Assembly: GCF_041146395.1 (NCBI RefSeq)
Contig: NC_090996.1
Span: forward strand, 29,598,738-29,662,737
Length of the DNA stretch: 64,000 bases
Source of the DNA: Eulemur rufifrons
Lineage: Eukaryota; Chordata; Mammalia; Primates; Lemuridae
Direction of reading: 5' to 3'
This document shows, in pieces, positions 37,191-49,015 of this stretch. A model generated the notes under the pieces. That model was not told the DNA's origin. It saw only the letters and a program-made list of their open reading frames with translations, and did no database searches. The position numbers and the translations under genes are program-made. Each line of letters opens with the position of its first letter. Positions within the stretch are counted from its first letter, which is position 1.

Positions 37191-37810
37191 TGATCTCCTC
37201 CAGGGAGGTCAGAATAGAAGTCTGAAAGAGAGATATGCTATTTTGAGGTTCCCAGGCTTACCCTTGAGTGTCAGCCTCTGTGATGAGGAAGTTTGTTAGC
37301 GTCCTACCCCTCAGTGTCTGGTTTGGGGTGTATCGAGAACTCCTGGAGATTTCACCTCTGTTCACAGTCCCTTCTGAGACTTGAACACGCTTTGTGTCTC
37401 TCCTCCATATGCTTGCACTCAGCATTTATTTTTCTGATTCCTGGGGAGTTATTTTCTCTACTTAGCATGTGCCTAACCTTAAAAATCCCTTTCCTAATCC
37501 CTCATCTTTTTATCAGTCGATATCAGGGCTAATTCCATGAAACACATGTACATAGTATGCTCTTACATGTGTGTGGGCGCGCACACGCACACTGCCTTGT
37601 GGTCCTCCATTAAAGCTCTACTAAACACTGTAACCCATTTTCAAAGAGGTAATGTTATTTGCAAGTTGATTGCTCCTCCTATTTCATCTCTGTGTTTGCT
37701 TATCTTTACCAGGCAGACAGAATGAGGTTCAGGGAATAGGAAATACAGTTTCTGCATAAATGATCGAGAGCTTTAAGTAATCAGAATGGCTGAGGGCCAG
37801 CTATTAAAAT

Positions 37811-37862
37811 GTTGTTGTTGTTGTTTTCCTTCTTGGTCTGTTCTATTTTTTTTTTTTTTTTT
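37811..37862. repeat. GTT repeat and poly-T run in the 3' UTR
   Basis: 'gttgttgttgttgtt' followed 25 bp later by about 17 T. In the RNA this is a U/GU-rich patch. Confidence 0.8.
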
Positions 37863-38094
37863 CAAATTGCCTTAGAGATACTTTCCTGGTCACTAGCATC
37901 AGGATAACCGTTGAACCACTGCTTGTTCTGTCCCATGAAAGAGTGTTGAATTGGAATATTCCCATGGAGCTTTCTAGGAGCCCCGAGGGGCATGGTGTTT
38001 AGTGCATTCTGTCGGCGTGCTGCTGATCTTACACATGCCTTTCTTACATCCCCCCTCCCCACGTTCTAAGCCACACTTCCCTCCTGGCATTTAT

Positions 38095-38160
38095 ATTTCC
38101 TGTGAGGTGGGATGCATTAGGCCCATTTTACAGATGAGGAAACTGAGCTGGGATTTGTAG
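38095..38160 (-). repeat. MIR core fragment in the 3' UTR
   Basis: 'tgtgaggtgggatgcattag' and 'cccattttacagatgaggaa' 'actgagct' are the antisense MIR core only. Confidence 0.65.
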
Positions 38161-40327
38161 GAATGTTTTCCTGGGAAGCTCCATGAATGTATCCTTCTGA
38201 AGGGTCATTAACCTCATGTAAGCACCCTTGTCCTAGTCCCTGAGAAAAATTCTCCAGCTGTTTTCATCTTTTAAGCTGGCAGTGAAAAGTCTCTTAAGAT
38301 GAAAAGGTTATTATTATTTAATAGCTATTTTGAGATCCTGTTATTGGGTCTACGAGTGCATGACAGTGTTCTCCCAGGGATGTTGAGCTATGCAGAAATG
38401 GAGCACTCCAACGAATGATTTGGCCAATAGTGTTTCTTCTCTGGGGCCGTATTTCCAAGCCCACAATTCTCCAGGGAACCAGAACCAATTTGTTTAAAAT
38501 GAAGTCATTCCTCAGATTAACTTCCTCAGAGAAAGTGTCAGCAGTCTGCAGAAACAAATAAAACAAAACCGAGATGATCACTCATAATTCCCTCTTAGGT
38601 CCTATGTCAGTGAAACAATGAGTCCGCATTTTTTGCAATTCTAGAACATTCCTCATTAGCGGTAGCCCTGGGTCATAACCTTTCCAGTTAATTCTCTTTC
38701 ACACCTTTGGGAAGGATTTAAGATGAACCTTCAAAAGGATATTAACATAACACATAGCCGATACCACAGCTGCCTTTTAAATTAATAAGGTTAATTGTTC
38801 TCCAGCAAACAGAAGTTTGTCTTTGGCATTTTAAATGCTTCTCATTGATCTGACATTTTGCTGTTTCCAGCTTTTAAAGGGCTCAAATCAAAGACTATTG
38901 ATAACTGAGCAAATAGTGAAGGTCCAGAAATATAAAAACATTGTTGGTTTTTCCATGAAAAACAATCATAGCCTTTTGAATTCAATGGAGGTTTTTACAT
39001 TAGACATCTAAGACTTATTGAATTAGTTCTATTCTCAGTCAAGCTAATTCAAGCGAATGAACAGTATTGACTTTTTAAACCTATTTTATTTAAAAAAAAA
39101 AAAAACCTTAAATTTATTAGGTTTGTAGATACAGCTCTGGGGCCATGACCACTACAGAAATGTTCCAGTTTAGAAACAGAAGATTCAGACCTTGATTTGG
39201 AGGCAAATCCAGGTTATTTTCTTTGAAAATTCTGATGGATTTGGAAAGATGAACGTGGAACTTGGAACATTCATCTTCCCCAAATTTGTCACTGGGAAAG
39301 GATGCTAATTGCTTTTTTTTTTCCAAATAAGATATAAGGTTAAGAATAACATTTTCATTGAAAATGCAGTAAACTGCTTAATACAAGTAATTACATAGCT
39401 AGATGTGGTTCAGATGCCTTCCAAGCCTGAGGGTCCCTAAAGATTTCTTAACCAGTTGTTTTTAACTATGAATCTTAATCTTGTTCATTCCCCTGCCAAA
39501 ATAAATTTAAAAGCGTTCGTATACTTGCCAAATTAATTGGTAAAATCGACTATAGTTTATATCACACCAGAATGTTTGTGTGTATGTGTTTATGTATAGT
39601 ATAGTATATGTATTTCAAGTTGAATATTCAGAAAGAATTATATGAGTTTATTGATTGCTTGAATAAGAAGTAGAGAATAAAAATTATAAATAATGGCCTT
39701 CTCGGACAGAAAAAGAGGGAAAACTACTCATTCTTCACTCATGTCGTAAGACGTGTTACATAATATACAAGCTGGTCATTGCCCTGCCTGCAAGAGAGTT
39801 CTTGAATTGAGCAATTTGCAAGGTTTATGTCTGAGTCCGTTTTTAACCCAGTATGGCTGGGATTGAACTCTATCTGCAGAGGGTTTCCATTCACAGCTAC
39901 ATTCACACACTATCCAACACTCACATCAGAACTGTCTTGATCTCTTCTATGGTGGAGCCCAAAGCAAGCTGTGTGCACTACACTCTGGTCTTCATTTGGG
40001 AATTGACGTTCACTTACCAGTCGCAGCAGTTTATACCTGTCATGTTTTAATCCACTGCATGAGGAAGTGCTAATAACTGTATTAAATATTTCCAAGCATA
40101 GCTACAAAACTACACGTTTGCTTAACACCTTTCTATGATAGAGGAAGTATATACTATGGTTGTCTTCTTGTAGTATGTCTTTTAATTTTGTTCAATGTGT
40201 TATCAACTGTTTTAAGGAATGGGGTTTGAAATGTGTGTGCAAATTGATATGTACATAACTCCCGAGGCAACACAAGTGCCCGGTCATATGGTGTAAAAAT
40301 GTAAATACAGGAAAATTTCATTTTTCT

Positions 40328-40333
40328 AATAAA
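40328..40333 (+). promoter_or_regulatory. GRIN2A: Likely distal poly(A) signal of GRIN2A
   Basis: AATAAA in 'tttctaataaagataattt'. Two TGTA motifs (CFIm-type, 40292 and 40300) lie 28-36 nt upstream. A strikingly GT-rich stretch (40371-40413, 'gttgtggtcttcgttgttgt' and on) lies 40-80 nt downstream, as expected for a CstF element. It is the best-formed 3' end in the region, and the distance from the stop codon agrees with the long GRIN2A UTR. Confidence 0.7.
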
Positions 40334-41569
40334 GATAATTTCTGCCAATTGATATGAAAATGAGAAATGGAGTTGTGGTCTTCGTTGTTGTCATTGTCGT
40401 TGTCCTTTGTCTCTCTTCAGTCTTCCCCCAATCTCTTCAATCTTCCCAGTGATATTCAAAGGGCAGTTTATGAAGGATGCCTTATACACCAAGCCCTGTG
40501 GACCCAGGACACATATGAAAGGGTTCATGGAAGGACTGGTGAAATAATAACAGAGCCCAGAGAGTCACATACAAGACCGTAGCACCTGACTCAGGCAGCT
40601 ACAACTTTCCCAGCTTTCTGAGAGGCAGCAGGACTTGGGGATCAATCAAATCTTTCATTCTGCCAAAATCTACACACGTATCATGTACTTACTTTGTACA
40701 CGCCCTGCTCTTTGGGAGATTATAGTCCACTGATCTCCTTGCATCTTTAAGATGATGGTGGCTTCCAACAGAAGCTCTTCCGCTTGGGACCTGGGGTAGA
40801 CGGCAGCGTTCCCACAGCTGTGAGGCTGGAATGTTCCTTTCCAGGTGCTCCAACATGGCTGCCGAGCCCCACAGCCTTCTGGGAAAAAATGGCAGCTGCT
40901 CTATTCTGAAGAGGTCAGTGCTTTCCTTCCGCCTCAACAAGGCAGACTGAGGAGGACCTGAGTCCCTTAGTAGACTATTTGCTCACTGTGACCTGATAGG
41001 ATAGAGAGGAGATGCCCTTAAGGAGAGAGTTTTCAATGGGGGCGTTGCCTCTGCACGCATGACGACAATAGGAATGGGAAAGATCTTTGTTCTCACTGAG
41101 TGGCAGGTAGCTTTAGTCTGTGGAAAGATTTGATCTGGGAAAGTTTGCCTGGGGCAGAGTTGTAACTTCCGGAAACACTGATGTGTAGGAGGATTGCGAA
41201 GGAGGGAGCTCAGGTGGGCAACAACCCAGGTGTGGAGTAAGAGGCGCTGCGGTCCTGAAAGAAAGTGAGGTGGACTGTTCCTCGGGCGTGGGTCTCAGGC
41301 TCTCTCCACGTCCGACAGGCCCTCACAGAAGCAGATGGTTTTCTAGAGGCTACGAAATGACAAGAAACGTGTGGCATCCTGGAGCCACTGCTTGTATTTC
41401 TGCCTCGCCCCATCTGTAAGGAGTTCTGTCCCCTCTCTTTGTGGATGAGAAAACTAAGGCTGGGAGAAAGGGAATATGTCACTCAAGCTCACTCAGATCT
41501 TAGCAATCAAGACCTTTTGACTGAATCTGGCACCACTTGCCGAGATGGGTAGAGAAAACGACATTTCTT

Positions 41570-41705
41570 TGGCACTTGCTATGTACCAGACTCTGAGCCA
41601 CTTCCACAAGCAGCATATTATGAAATCCTTCCAACCATGTGAAAGCTCAGATCCAAGTCCCTTTCCCGATACACCACACTCCAAATGACAGCCTGGGTAT
41701 ATACT
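41570..41705 (-). repeat. MIR fragment
   Basis: 'ggcacttgctatgtaccaga' and 'tctgagccacttccac' resemble the antisense MIR 3' end. The core is poorly kept. Confidence 0.45.
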
Positions 41706-41889
41706 AAAGGGCCAATAGATCAATGATGTCACGAAACAAATGTCATCATGAACAACAACAACCAAAAAAAAAAAAAAAAAAAACCCACTTTTTCAATCCC
41801 AAAGTAGCTAATCTGTAAGGTATGAGGGATTGCTGGCATCAGAAGAATGCAATGGCAACTCACATTTGTGTGCCATTCTATGTTGCAGT

Positions 41890-42050
41890 AGAGACAGGTT
41901 ATACCACTATTTTTATTTACCTCCATTTAACAGATGAGGAGACTGAGACCCAGAGACAGAAGTGACTCAGCCCAGGTCACCGAATTGACATGTAGCAGAG
42001 GAAGGAGGCCTCAAAAGCCAGGCATTCGGACTCCGTGCCCTGAGCAATTA
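41890..42050 (-). repeat. MIR
   Basis: 'ctccatttaacagatgagga', 'gactgagacccagagacaga' and 'cagcccaggtcaccgaattg' are well-kept antisense MIR. Confidence 0.8.
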
Positions 42051-42699
42051 CAGCGCATTACACTCCCCAAGGAAAAGGACAGAGGTTTCCCTTTCCTTCT
42101 CCATCTGGGTGATATTGCTTCTGAGCTTCCCTCAACCCCGGCCTTTTCTTTGGAGTAGCTGAAGATGGGCCATTTTCAACACATTTCCCATTAACTGAAG
42201 TGGCACTAAATACCATCGCTGCTATGAAACTAATCGGCAATTTGTGGGACGCCTTAGCAGCCATGTAGCCCCATTTGGGGGCACAATTATTTCCTAATTA
42301 GGAGGTGATTTATACTTGGGACTTGGGACATGTGCTTCTGCCAGTGACGGGGCTGCCCAGAATGGTTCAGTTCCTTTTTCTCCCCCCAAAATTCTGCTGG
42401 CTGAAGCCAAATGACCAGACAGCCGAGCAAACTTGATTAACAGACAGTTCTGATCCTGTGGGAGGGAAAAGCTCTCACTTGCCAGTCAAATTTGCAATAA
42501 TTTCTAGGATAAAACAACAGCAACAAAAAATGTTTTCTCTTGGAAGACCCTGTAGTCTTCTTCTGGGAATGGAGTTAATGGGGTCATTTATCTTTTTTTT
42601 TCTAAGAATTCTGACAAAATTTGTCAGAGTTCATTAAACTAACTCACCTTCATAAAGAACTCTTTAAAAAAATCTTTGGAGCACTCCCTTGTAGCACTC

Positions 42700-42830
42700 C
42701 TTTGGAGCACAGTTTATAATTCCTATTTTACATATGAGGAGCCTAAGGCTTGCAAAGTTGAAGTGACGTCCTTAAGACTGTAGAATCAGGTGGTCCTTGT
42801 GAAGCTGGGGCCGGGAGTGAGAACATGCCA
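42700..42830 (-). repeat. MIR fragment
   Basis: 'cctattttacatatgaggag' followed by 'cctaaggcttgcaaagttga' fits antisense MIR. Confidence 0.65.
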
Positions 42831-42984
42831 GCTGGACGCCACATCGCATAATCTTGTATTTCTATTGTCACGCTCACTATTGTTTAGATCCCGAAAGAGT
42901 GCACGTAGGAACCGCTCCTGTGTCCCTAATACCTAGGACACTGTAAGTTCTCAATAGATATTTTTAAATAAACAAGTAGCAGAA

Positions 42985-43125
42985 AAAGGAGTCGGGAATT
43001 CTGGGTTCTAGGCGGCGTCCTAGCTGTGTGACCTTTGGCCAGTCACTCCACTTCTCTGAATGTTCTCGTAGTCTTCTCAGGCATATCTGGGAAATGGGGA
43101 CTTTTAGCCCCGATTCTAATCCGCT
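42985..43125 (+). repeat. MIR fragment
   Basis: 'gggaattctgggttctaggc', 'agctgtgtgacctttggcca' and 'gtcactccacttctctgaat' are the sense MIR 5' half, derived from its tRNA-related head. Confidence 0.8.
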
Positions 43126-43337
43126 TCATGGGGCCGTGCGGAGGCATTGTTAACCACACCGCACAAAGGGCAACTATGTTGCACCTTTTTAGTTCCAAAA
43201 CTTAGCAGTTGTGCTCAGAGTATATCCAAAAGAAAAATAAGTTATCTATAAAGTGGCTGGAAGTCCAGGCCATCTGATCCCAGCTTCACCGGGGACAGAG
43301 TGAGAATGATCCACTAGTTAGAGGTCACGGTGAGGCC

Positions 43338-43540
43338 TTTCTCCTAAGCATATGGAAAAGTGGCCACAGGCTTTGTCTCTCTGCTCTCCAGGGTTCTGAA
43401 AGTTCGAGAGAGGTATGTGCAAAGCCTTCTTTACTACTCTCCTAAGACAGCAGAGAGAAAAGAGGCCCACATTTTTGCTTCTGGAATCTTCCAGGTGCTA
43501 AAAGTTGTGGGGATGAATGTGCAGAGCCTTCTGCACTCTG
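43338..43540. repeat. Degenerate ~100-bp tandem duplication
   Basis: Two successive units align over their length: 'ctcctaag' at 43341 and 43439, 'tccaggg-ttctgaaagtt' near 43387 against 'tccaggtgctaaaagtt' near 43490, and 'atgtgcaaagccttct' ending 43430 against 'atgtgcagagccttct' ending 43532. Offsets of 98-103 show small indels between the copies. An accidental frame across both gives LKV....VQSLL twice, but nothing else suggests coding. Not a repeat family I recognise. Confidence 0.7.
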
Positions 43541-44999
43541 CTTTAGTAAAAACTTCCCCACAGCACGCAGGCTAGCCGAAACCAGGAACAGACAGTGCTG
43601 CGACCTTCTGTTTGAAATTCTTTGCTTTCCCTTGAAGAAGTGTCCGGCTCTCTTCCGCTTCCCACCGCCTGCTGACACACCACCGTGTCTCAGATGTCTT
43701 CCCTTTATTCCTCTTGCCCCCTCTCACCTCGTCTCTGCTCCTGTCTGGGGAATAGACAGTAGCCTTACTCTTCTCAGCCCAGCAGTTCTGCGGGCAGCCC
43801 TGCCTTCCAAAAGGCAGCGCCGCCTCCTCCATTTCCCCCTAAGTAGAGAAGCATTCCTGCTCACGATTTTAGAGGCTGGGGTCCCGGGAGCTGGTAGTGT
43901 CATATATACTCACTGCTCTTGTCGCTTTTGGTTGCTTGGGTCCCCTAATACAAATGAGAGCCAAGGAAGGGGAACACGTAGCAAGAGAGAGAATGAAGAG
44001 GGGGTCGTTGCTCATCAGACAGCACCCAGAACCCACTGCCTGCCCTGACACCAAACTCAATGAAATTATTATGCTGTGGCTCAAGAAGGTGATGACCTGT
44101 GGCCTCCCTGGCACACCCAGAGCAAACCTGACTCACGGAACTGTAGCATAGTTTACTGATTTTAAGATGTACATGCATTATCAGAATAGGCAATGGGGTG
44201 ACATGAGCCTATTTCAGCGCAATCCGCACGCCCATGAGGCTTTATCATCAGGGCACCCCAAAGTCACTATTACGGGTTAAATCGCAAACCAAATTCTACA
44301 TCTCTCTCAATCCCCTCCCGTCATCCTAACAACTCACATTCCATCACAAACTGCAGCGGGGAGTAATTTAAAGGTAGAAGCGTGAGTGTTGGTGCCACCT
44401 TTAGCAGTTGAGAGTACTCAACTGGCTTTGGGCATTTTGGAAGTTTGGCCCTAAGGGATGAAGGTCAGGGACATGGAGCTCACATTTATTCATTTATGAT
44501 AAGGTACGCAAACAGAATACACAGATACTGACATCAACAACTGTTCAGAAAGCATCAGGGACTAATCAAGAGAGATATTTTCTAAGAAAAGCTTTTATTT
44601 TCTCCACACCACTGGCTAATATTGTCGCCATCTACACAATCTCATCAGAATTCTTGCTGATTTGAAAGCAAATATAATAACAATAAGAACACCACTTATT
44701 AGCATGCAGCTTGGAAGTGGCTCATCCCAAATAGTCTATTTCTTTTTTCCACATGAGAAGTCTGGAGATAACTTAGATGAGCCAGATATTACTTGGAGGC
44801 AGAAAAGGGTAAGAATATCTGAAATCAAAGAAATTCCACAGAGAATTATCAATGATCTGTCTTTGGCTGCTGGGGGTTTGGAAAGATATTAGGAAAGAAT
44901 GTGATGTGCATCAAGGGACTGCAGAGTCAAGACACGGGCCGGGAGAGCAGGCAGGGGTCTAGGAGGAGAAATAGCTCCCCAGCCTGCTGTCATTTGCAG

Positions 45000-45180
45000 T
45001 GACCTTACGATGTGACCAGGGGCATTAACACATATCATTTCTAATCCTCATGAAAACCTTGGTATGTAACATTCCTCTATTTTATGATAATAAATAGAGG
45101 GGGGCTCAGAGAGGTGGGGTAACTTGCCCAGAGTTAAAAACATCGTTAAAGGCAGAGCCAGAATCAAATAGCTGTGTTCC
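45000..45180 (-). repeat. MIR
   Basis: 'tcatttctaatcctcatgaa', 'gggggctcagagaggtgggg' and 'taacttgcccagagttaaaa' in antisense order. Confidence 0.8.
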
Positions 45181-45339
45181 CCAGTTCATTGCCCATGTTG
45201 TGTGTGCGCATGCTTGCTTGTGTGTATTGAATGACAGCACACAAGCTCAACCTCCTTTTCTTACCGTATTCTTTCTCCCTCGATTCTGTCTAGACCCCCA
45301 CTCAGTCACACGGCATTCAATGCAATATGTAGGTTGGCA

Positions 45340-46090
45340 GCTCAAAACTTTATATCTCTGGTCCAGACCGCCTGTGTGAGATTCAGACTTGTTATTTTCA
45401 TTTGCCTACTTGACATTTCCACTTGGATATCTAACAGCAATCTTAAACTTAACATTCCCGAATCTAAAATCTTGATCTCATCCCAAAGTTCGCTCATTCA
45501 TCTTGCCGCCTTCCCCATCGCAGAGGTCGGAGCCACCGTCTCCCCAGTGCAAAGGTGAGAGAGCGGAGAGTCACACTTCCCACCCTGTCCTCTCCCAGCC
45601 TCACACATTCCCGTCACGTAGCTCCGTCCTGCCATCCCTCTCCACCCACTGCATTCCATCCCACCACCACCGCTGCAACAACTGTGGTCTCCCCGCTTTC
45701 ACGCTTGCCTTGACATTTAGTCCATTTCCTACTCAGCCCTTAGAATGGCATCCAACCTCCCCAGATGAACTGCAAGGCACTATGTGATTTAACCTTTGCC
45801 TGAGTTAGGGTCACTGTATTTCAGGCACACTGGCCATCTGTCAGCTCTCTAAATACACCAAATTCTTTTACACCTTGGACCTTCATACAACCTGCAGTTA
45901 ATCTTCTAAGCTTCCTCTCCCCCTGCTTCATCTGCAGACTCTTATTCATCCTCCAGATCTCAAAGTAAATGTCACCTTCTCAAGGAGATGCTCCCAAACC
46001 ACCCAATCTATAGCATCGAAGGCATTTTCCATACGTTATCTGTATTAAACATTGGTTCTTATTTTGCTCATTAAATATTCATTAATTACT
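45340..46090 (+). repeat. L2 LINE fragment(s)
   Basis: 'ctacttgacatttccacttg', 'gatatctaacagcaatctta', 'aacttaacattcccgaatct', then 'gatctcaaagtaaatgtcac', 'cttctcaaggagatgctccc' and 'caaaccacccaatctatagc' follow the L2 3' region in sense order, with internal loss. Confidence 0.75.
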
Positions 46091-46094
46091 CTTT

Positions 46095-46235
46095 CTTAGA
46101 ACTCAATGAAGTAGACACATATTTTCCTCTCTTTTATGAGAAAACCAAGATACAGAACAGTTGAGTAACTTTTTCAGGGACACAGAGCTACGGAGTTATA
46201 GAATCAGGACGAATTCAGATCATCCTGACCCCAAA
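46095..46235 (-). repeat. MIR fragment
   Basis: 'tatgagaaaaccaagataca' and 'gggacacagagctacggagt' correspond to the antisense MIR core. Confidence 0.6.
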
Positions 46236-47064
46236 ACCAACGGCACCGTGTCACCTGCCCACCAGGCTTCCTGCACAATGCTGGGTGCGCAGGAGATGCA
46301 CAGCCCTACACAGTTCTCTTTCGTTTCCTCCCATTCCTCATTCAGTAAGTTGCAGCTTAACTGAGTGTTCACATTGCCAGCGTCCTCTGCTCTGTTCCCC
46401 TCTCCTGTGCTAGTAAAAAGAACTGTAATACATCAAATATAATGTCTCAGCTTTTTGATAATGGGAGCTTCCAGGGAGTGCCATTCCTGTGTTTACAAAA
46501 CAATTCTGAACTCTTTGTCTGGGGCTCTTGTTCTGAGATTGTTGCTATTTTTCTTTCTTCAATGTGCAGGACCTTGGACAGAGCCTTCTGGTTCCTGTCC
46601 CTTTACTGCACCGAAACGTTCAGTACGGAGCTCAGCTCCCCTGAATGAAGGTCTCTGGGCTCGAATGGCTAAAGTCTAGTTGGGAAGACTTACAAGCAAA
46701 CAGACAATTACCACGCAGTGTGATAAGTGCTCTAATAATAGGCCGACCGCCCAGTAGACAGAGGGTCAGAGCATTCCGCGGGCAAACTGCTTGACCCCGA
46801 GGCACAGGCAACCAAAGGAGTTTGAGTAACAACAATAAAACTGTTCTCTGCTCATCTGGGACCCACATCCTGGATGCCAGCTGGGCCAGTCAAAGATAAG
46901 GGATTGCCATTTTGAGTCATTCTAGGTTTAATGATCTCAAGACACAAAGACCTGAAGGACGATTCCTGATCAAAGAGCATGAAGGAAGAATCTTGCCTTC
47001 AAATGCCCAGGGCTTCTGTTTTAGTTAATCATAAGCCTGCCCCCGTTCTCCAAACTTCCTCCTC

Positions 47065-47165
47065 CCTTCTGTTTCTAGTTTCCTGTCTCTCTCCCTTCTA
47101 CCCTTCCTTCCTCTCTCTCTCCCTCCCTTTTTTTCCTTCTTTGCTTTCTTCTTTCGCTCCCTTCA
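47065..47165. repeat. CT-rich low-complexity tract
   Basis: 'cttcctcctcccttctgttt' to 'tcctctctctctccctccct' and beyond, about 100 bp of pyrimidines. Confidence 0.85.
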
Positions 47166-47422
47166 TTGATATTCATTGAGCGTCTATGAGCCAAACACCT
47201 TACAAGGTATGGGGACTTTACTGTGAGTAAGAGCAGCCACTGCCCCTGCTCTGTGTCCGAGCCTTCACGGAGCTCCCAGGCCAATGAGGAGAAGCCAAAC
47301 AATTTCACTCGTCAGCACATAAATGCAAAGGATGATAAGACTTCTGAAGGGAAGAACACAGTTACAGGACAGAGAATAGTGAAGAAGCCTAATTCAAACT
47401 AGGATATCAAAAAAGTCATCTA

Positions 47423-47696
47423 TGGCATTTTGGGAGGCTAAGGTGGGAGGATCACTCAAGGCCAGGAGTTTGAGATCAGGCTGGGCAATATAGTGAGATC
47501 CTGTCTCAAAAAAAAAAAAAAAAAGAAAAAGCCGGGCATGATAGTGCTCTCCTGTAGTCCCAGCTACTCAGAAGGCTGAGGTGGGAGGATCACTTGTGCC
47601 CAGGAGTTTGAGGCTGCAGTCGAGCGGAGCATGTAGTGAGCTATGATTGCACCACTGCACTCAATCCTGGGCAACAGAGCAAGACTCTGTCTAATG
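47423..47696 (+). mobile_element. AluJ-type SINE
   Basis: Starts at 'cattttgggaggctaaggtg', so the first ~40 bp are missing. The left arm ends in a run of A (47508-47524), then the right arm 'gccgggcatgatagtgctct' to 'gcaacagagcaagactctgtc'. It has the extra right-arm block ('gagctatgattgcaccactg') typical of old AluJ, so it predates the strepsirrhine split. It interrupts an ancient repeat seen on both sides (47170-47330 and 47700-47820). Confidence 0.9.
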
Positions 47697-48261
47697 AAAA
47701 CTGAGCAGGAGTTAACTAGGTGAAGAGGGTTGGAGTAGACCATGTTGGCTGGAGAGAAGAGCTGTGCAAAGGCCTGTGGGGGATGGAGCATGACAAGTTC
47801 AAGGAGGGGAAGGAAGAAAGTGAGACTGGAACACACAACTGCTCCCAATCTGGCACCCTGGCCCACCGTGCATGCACACAGCTGTGCAAATATTTCTGCT
47901 CAGGTGGACATGCTCACAAATACTTGGTGATTATATAATAGAACAATGGCAACAATTATTGCTTCGAATGCAAAATGGTGCATAAATAGCCCTGTTGACT
48001 TCTATCACCTGGAAATAATATGGAATCACCATCTCTGCCTCTGTGGCACAGATCAGACATCCCATGGGGAAAGGAAAATGAATATATCCACAGAAGTCAC
48101 CTGGACTGGGGTTTCTGAGCTGTGCCCGCCTCCACGTGACATGTGGCTATGCAGACAAGATGTGCCACACAGCCAGGACAAAAGTCCCATTTGGCCCAAA
48201 GCTTATTGAATACTGTTGAAATAAGCTCTCACCAGACAATGCCTGGGGCACTAACTGTCAC

Positions 48262-48385
48262 CGAGCATCTATTAGGGGCCAAGCACTGAATTCAGCCCTG
48301 TGTCCATTGTGTAGTGTAATCCTCAGTGCAGAGCTGCGGTCGAGAGCTTTGTTGTTAGCCCACCGTGCAGACCGGGAGATGGAGC
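48262..48385 (-). repeat. MIR, first part, split by an L2
   Basis: 'ccgagcatctattaggggcc', 'aagcactgaattcagccctg' and 'tgtagtgtaatcctcagtgc' are the antisense MIR 3' half. The other half resumes at 48607. Confidence 0.6.
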
Positions 48386-48389
48386 CTGG

Positions 48390-48606
48390 CCAGCCACCCC
48401 TCTCCCATTCACTCCACGAACCCAATTTACTTCCTTCACGGCATTTGCCGATGTCTTCCGTTAATATGTGGATTTTGTGTGCACCTGCCCTAACCTTTTT
48501 CCCACTCCAACACATGCTGCTTGAGGCCCAAGCCCCGTCTCTCTTACCCACCCGGCACCCCCAGTACACAGGGCAGTGCTGAGCACCCAGGGGACAGTGA
48601 ATGAAG
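48390..48606 (+). repeat. L2 3' end inserted between two MIR halves
   Basis: 'cacatgctgcttgaggccca', 'agccccgtctctcttaccca' and 'cacagggcagtgctgagcac' with terminal 'agtgaatgaa' fit the sense L2 3' end. Confidence 0.6.
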
Positions 48607-48670
48607 AGGTCAGAAGGAATTGAGTAACTTACCCAAGGTCAGTAAGTGGAATGTGGCCTCATATCCATGC
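48607..48670 (-). repeat. MIR, second part
   Basis: 'ttgagtaacttacccaaggt' 'cagtaagtgg' continues antisense MIR after the L2 interruption. Confidence 0.6.
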
Positions 48671-48842
48671 ACTAAAAACAAACAAACCAAACAAAAGCCA
48701 GGAATGCCATAGGTATGGCCTGCACTTTGTTACTGTCTGCACCCACATTTGATACAGTTCCTGGCGTGCCGTAGGTATTCAGTACCTATTTATAGAAGCA
48801 GTGCAAGTTGTACGCTCATCAGAGTGGGACACGGTATTTCTC

Positions 48843-49015
48843 TTATGGCAGCGTTTGTCAGCGAGGGCATCACACCACCTGGGGAGCCTGTTAAAATGCA
48901 GATCTCTGGGCCCCACCCCATACAAACCGAACAGAATCTCCTATTAAGAGCTTAATGAAGGAAGAATTTTAAAAATCTTATTGTAGGCTCTCGCAGGTGA
49001 TTCCGAGGCACATGA
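48843..49015. repeat. MER5A-like hAT DNA transposon remnant
   Basis: 'gagggcatcacaccacctgg', 'ggagcctgttaaaatgcaga', 'tctctgggccccacccca' and, at the far end, 'gcaggtgattccgaggcaca' show both arms of a MER5A. Confidence 0.85.

Larger units (their letters stand above)
30515..40355 (+). other. GRIN2A: GRIN2A 3' untranslated region (about 9.8 kb)
   Basis: It begins after TAG at 30512-30514 and probably ends 10-30 nt past the AATAAA at 40328. The length fits my memory that human GRIN2A has an unusually long 3' UTR. It is AT-rich with many short AATAAA matches (for example 30968, 35177, 40328). Contents: an antisense Alu fragment at 32737-32830, MIR remnants at 35665-35760, 36985-37190 and 38095-38160, a GTT run and poly-T near 37811-37862, and a poly-A run near 39092. 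Stretches 30515-32700, 32850-35660, 35770-36980 and 38160-40330 hold no repeat I recognise. 34420-34560 and 38600-39060 are AT-rich with TAAT cores and look like slowly evolving UTR sequence, but I cannot test that here. The last kilobase before 40328 has several TGTA motifs. Confidence 0.75.

Noticed and set aside
42985..43125. tRNA-like sequence (B-box-like 'gggttctaggc')
   Set aside because: It is the tRNA-derived head of a MIR; no cloverleaf can be drawn. The same applies to 59025-59175.
43360..43575. 71-codon frame with an internally repeated LKV....VQSLL peptide
   Set aside because: The peptide repeat is explained by the ~100-bp DNA duplication. There is no other coding evidence.
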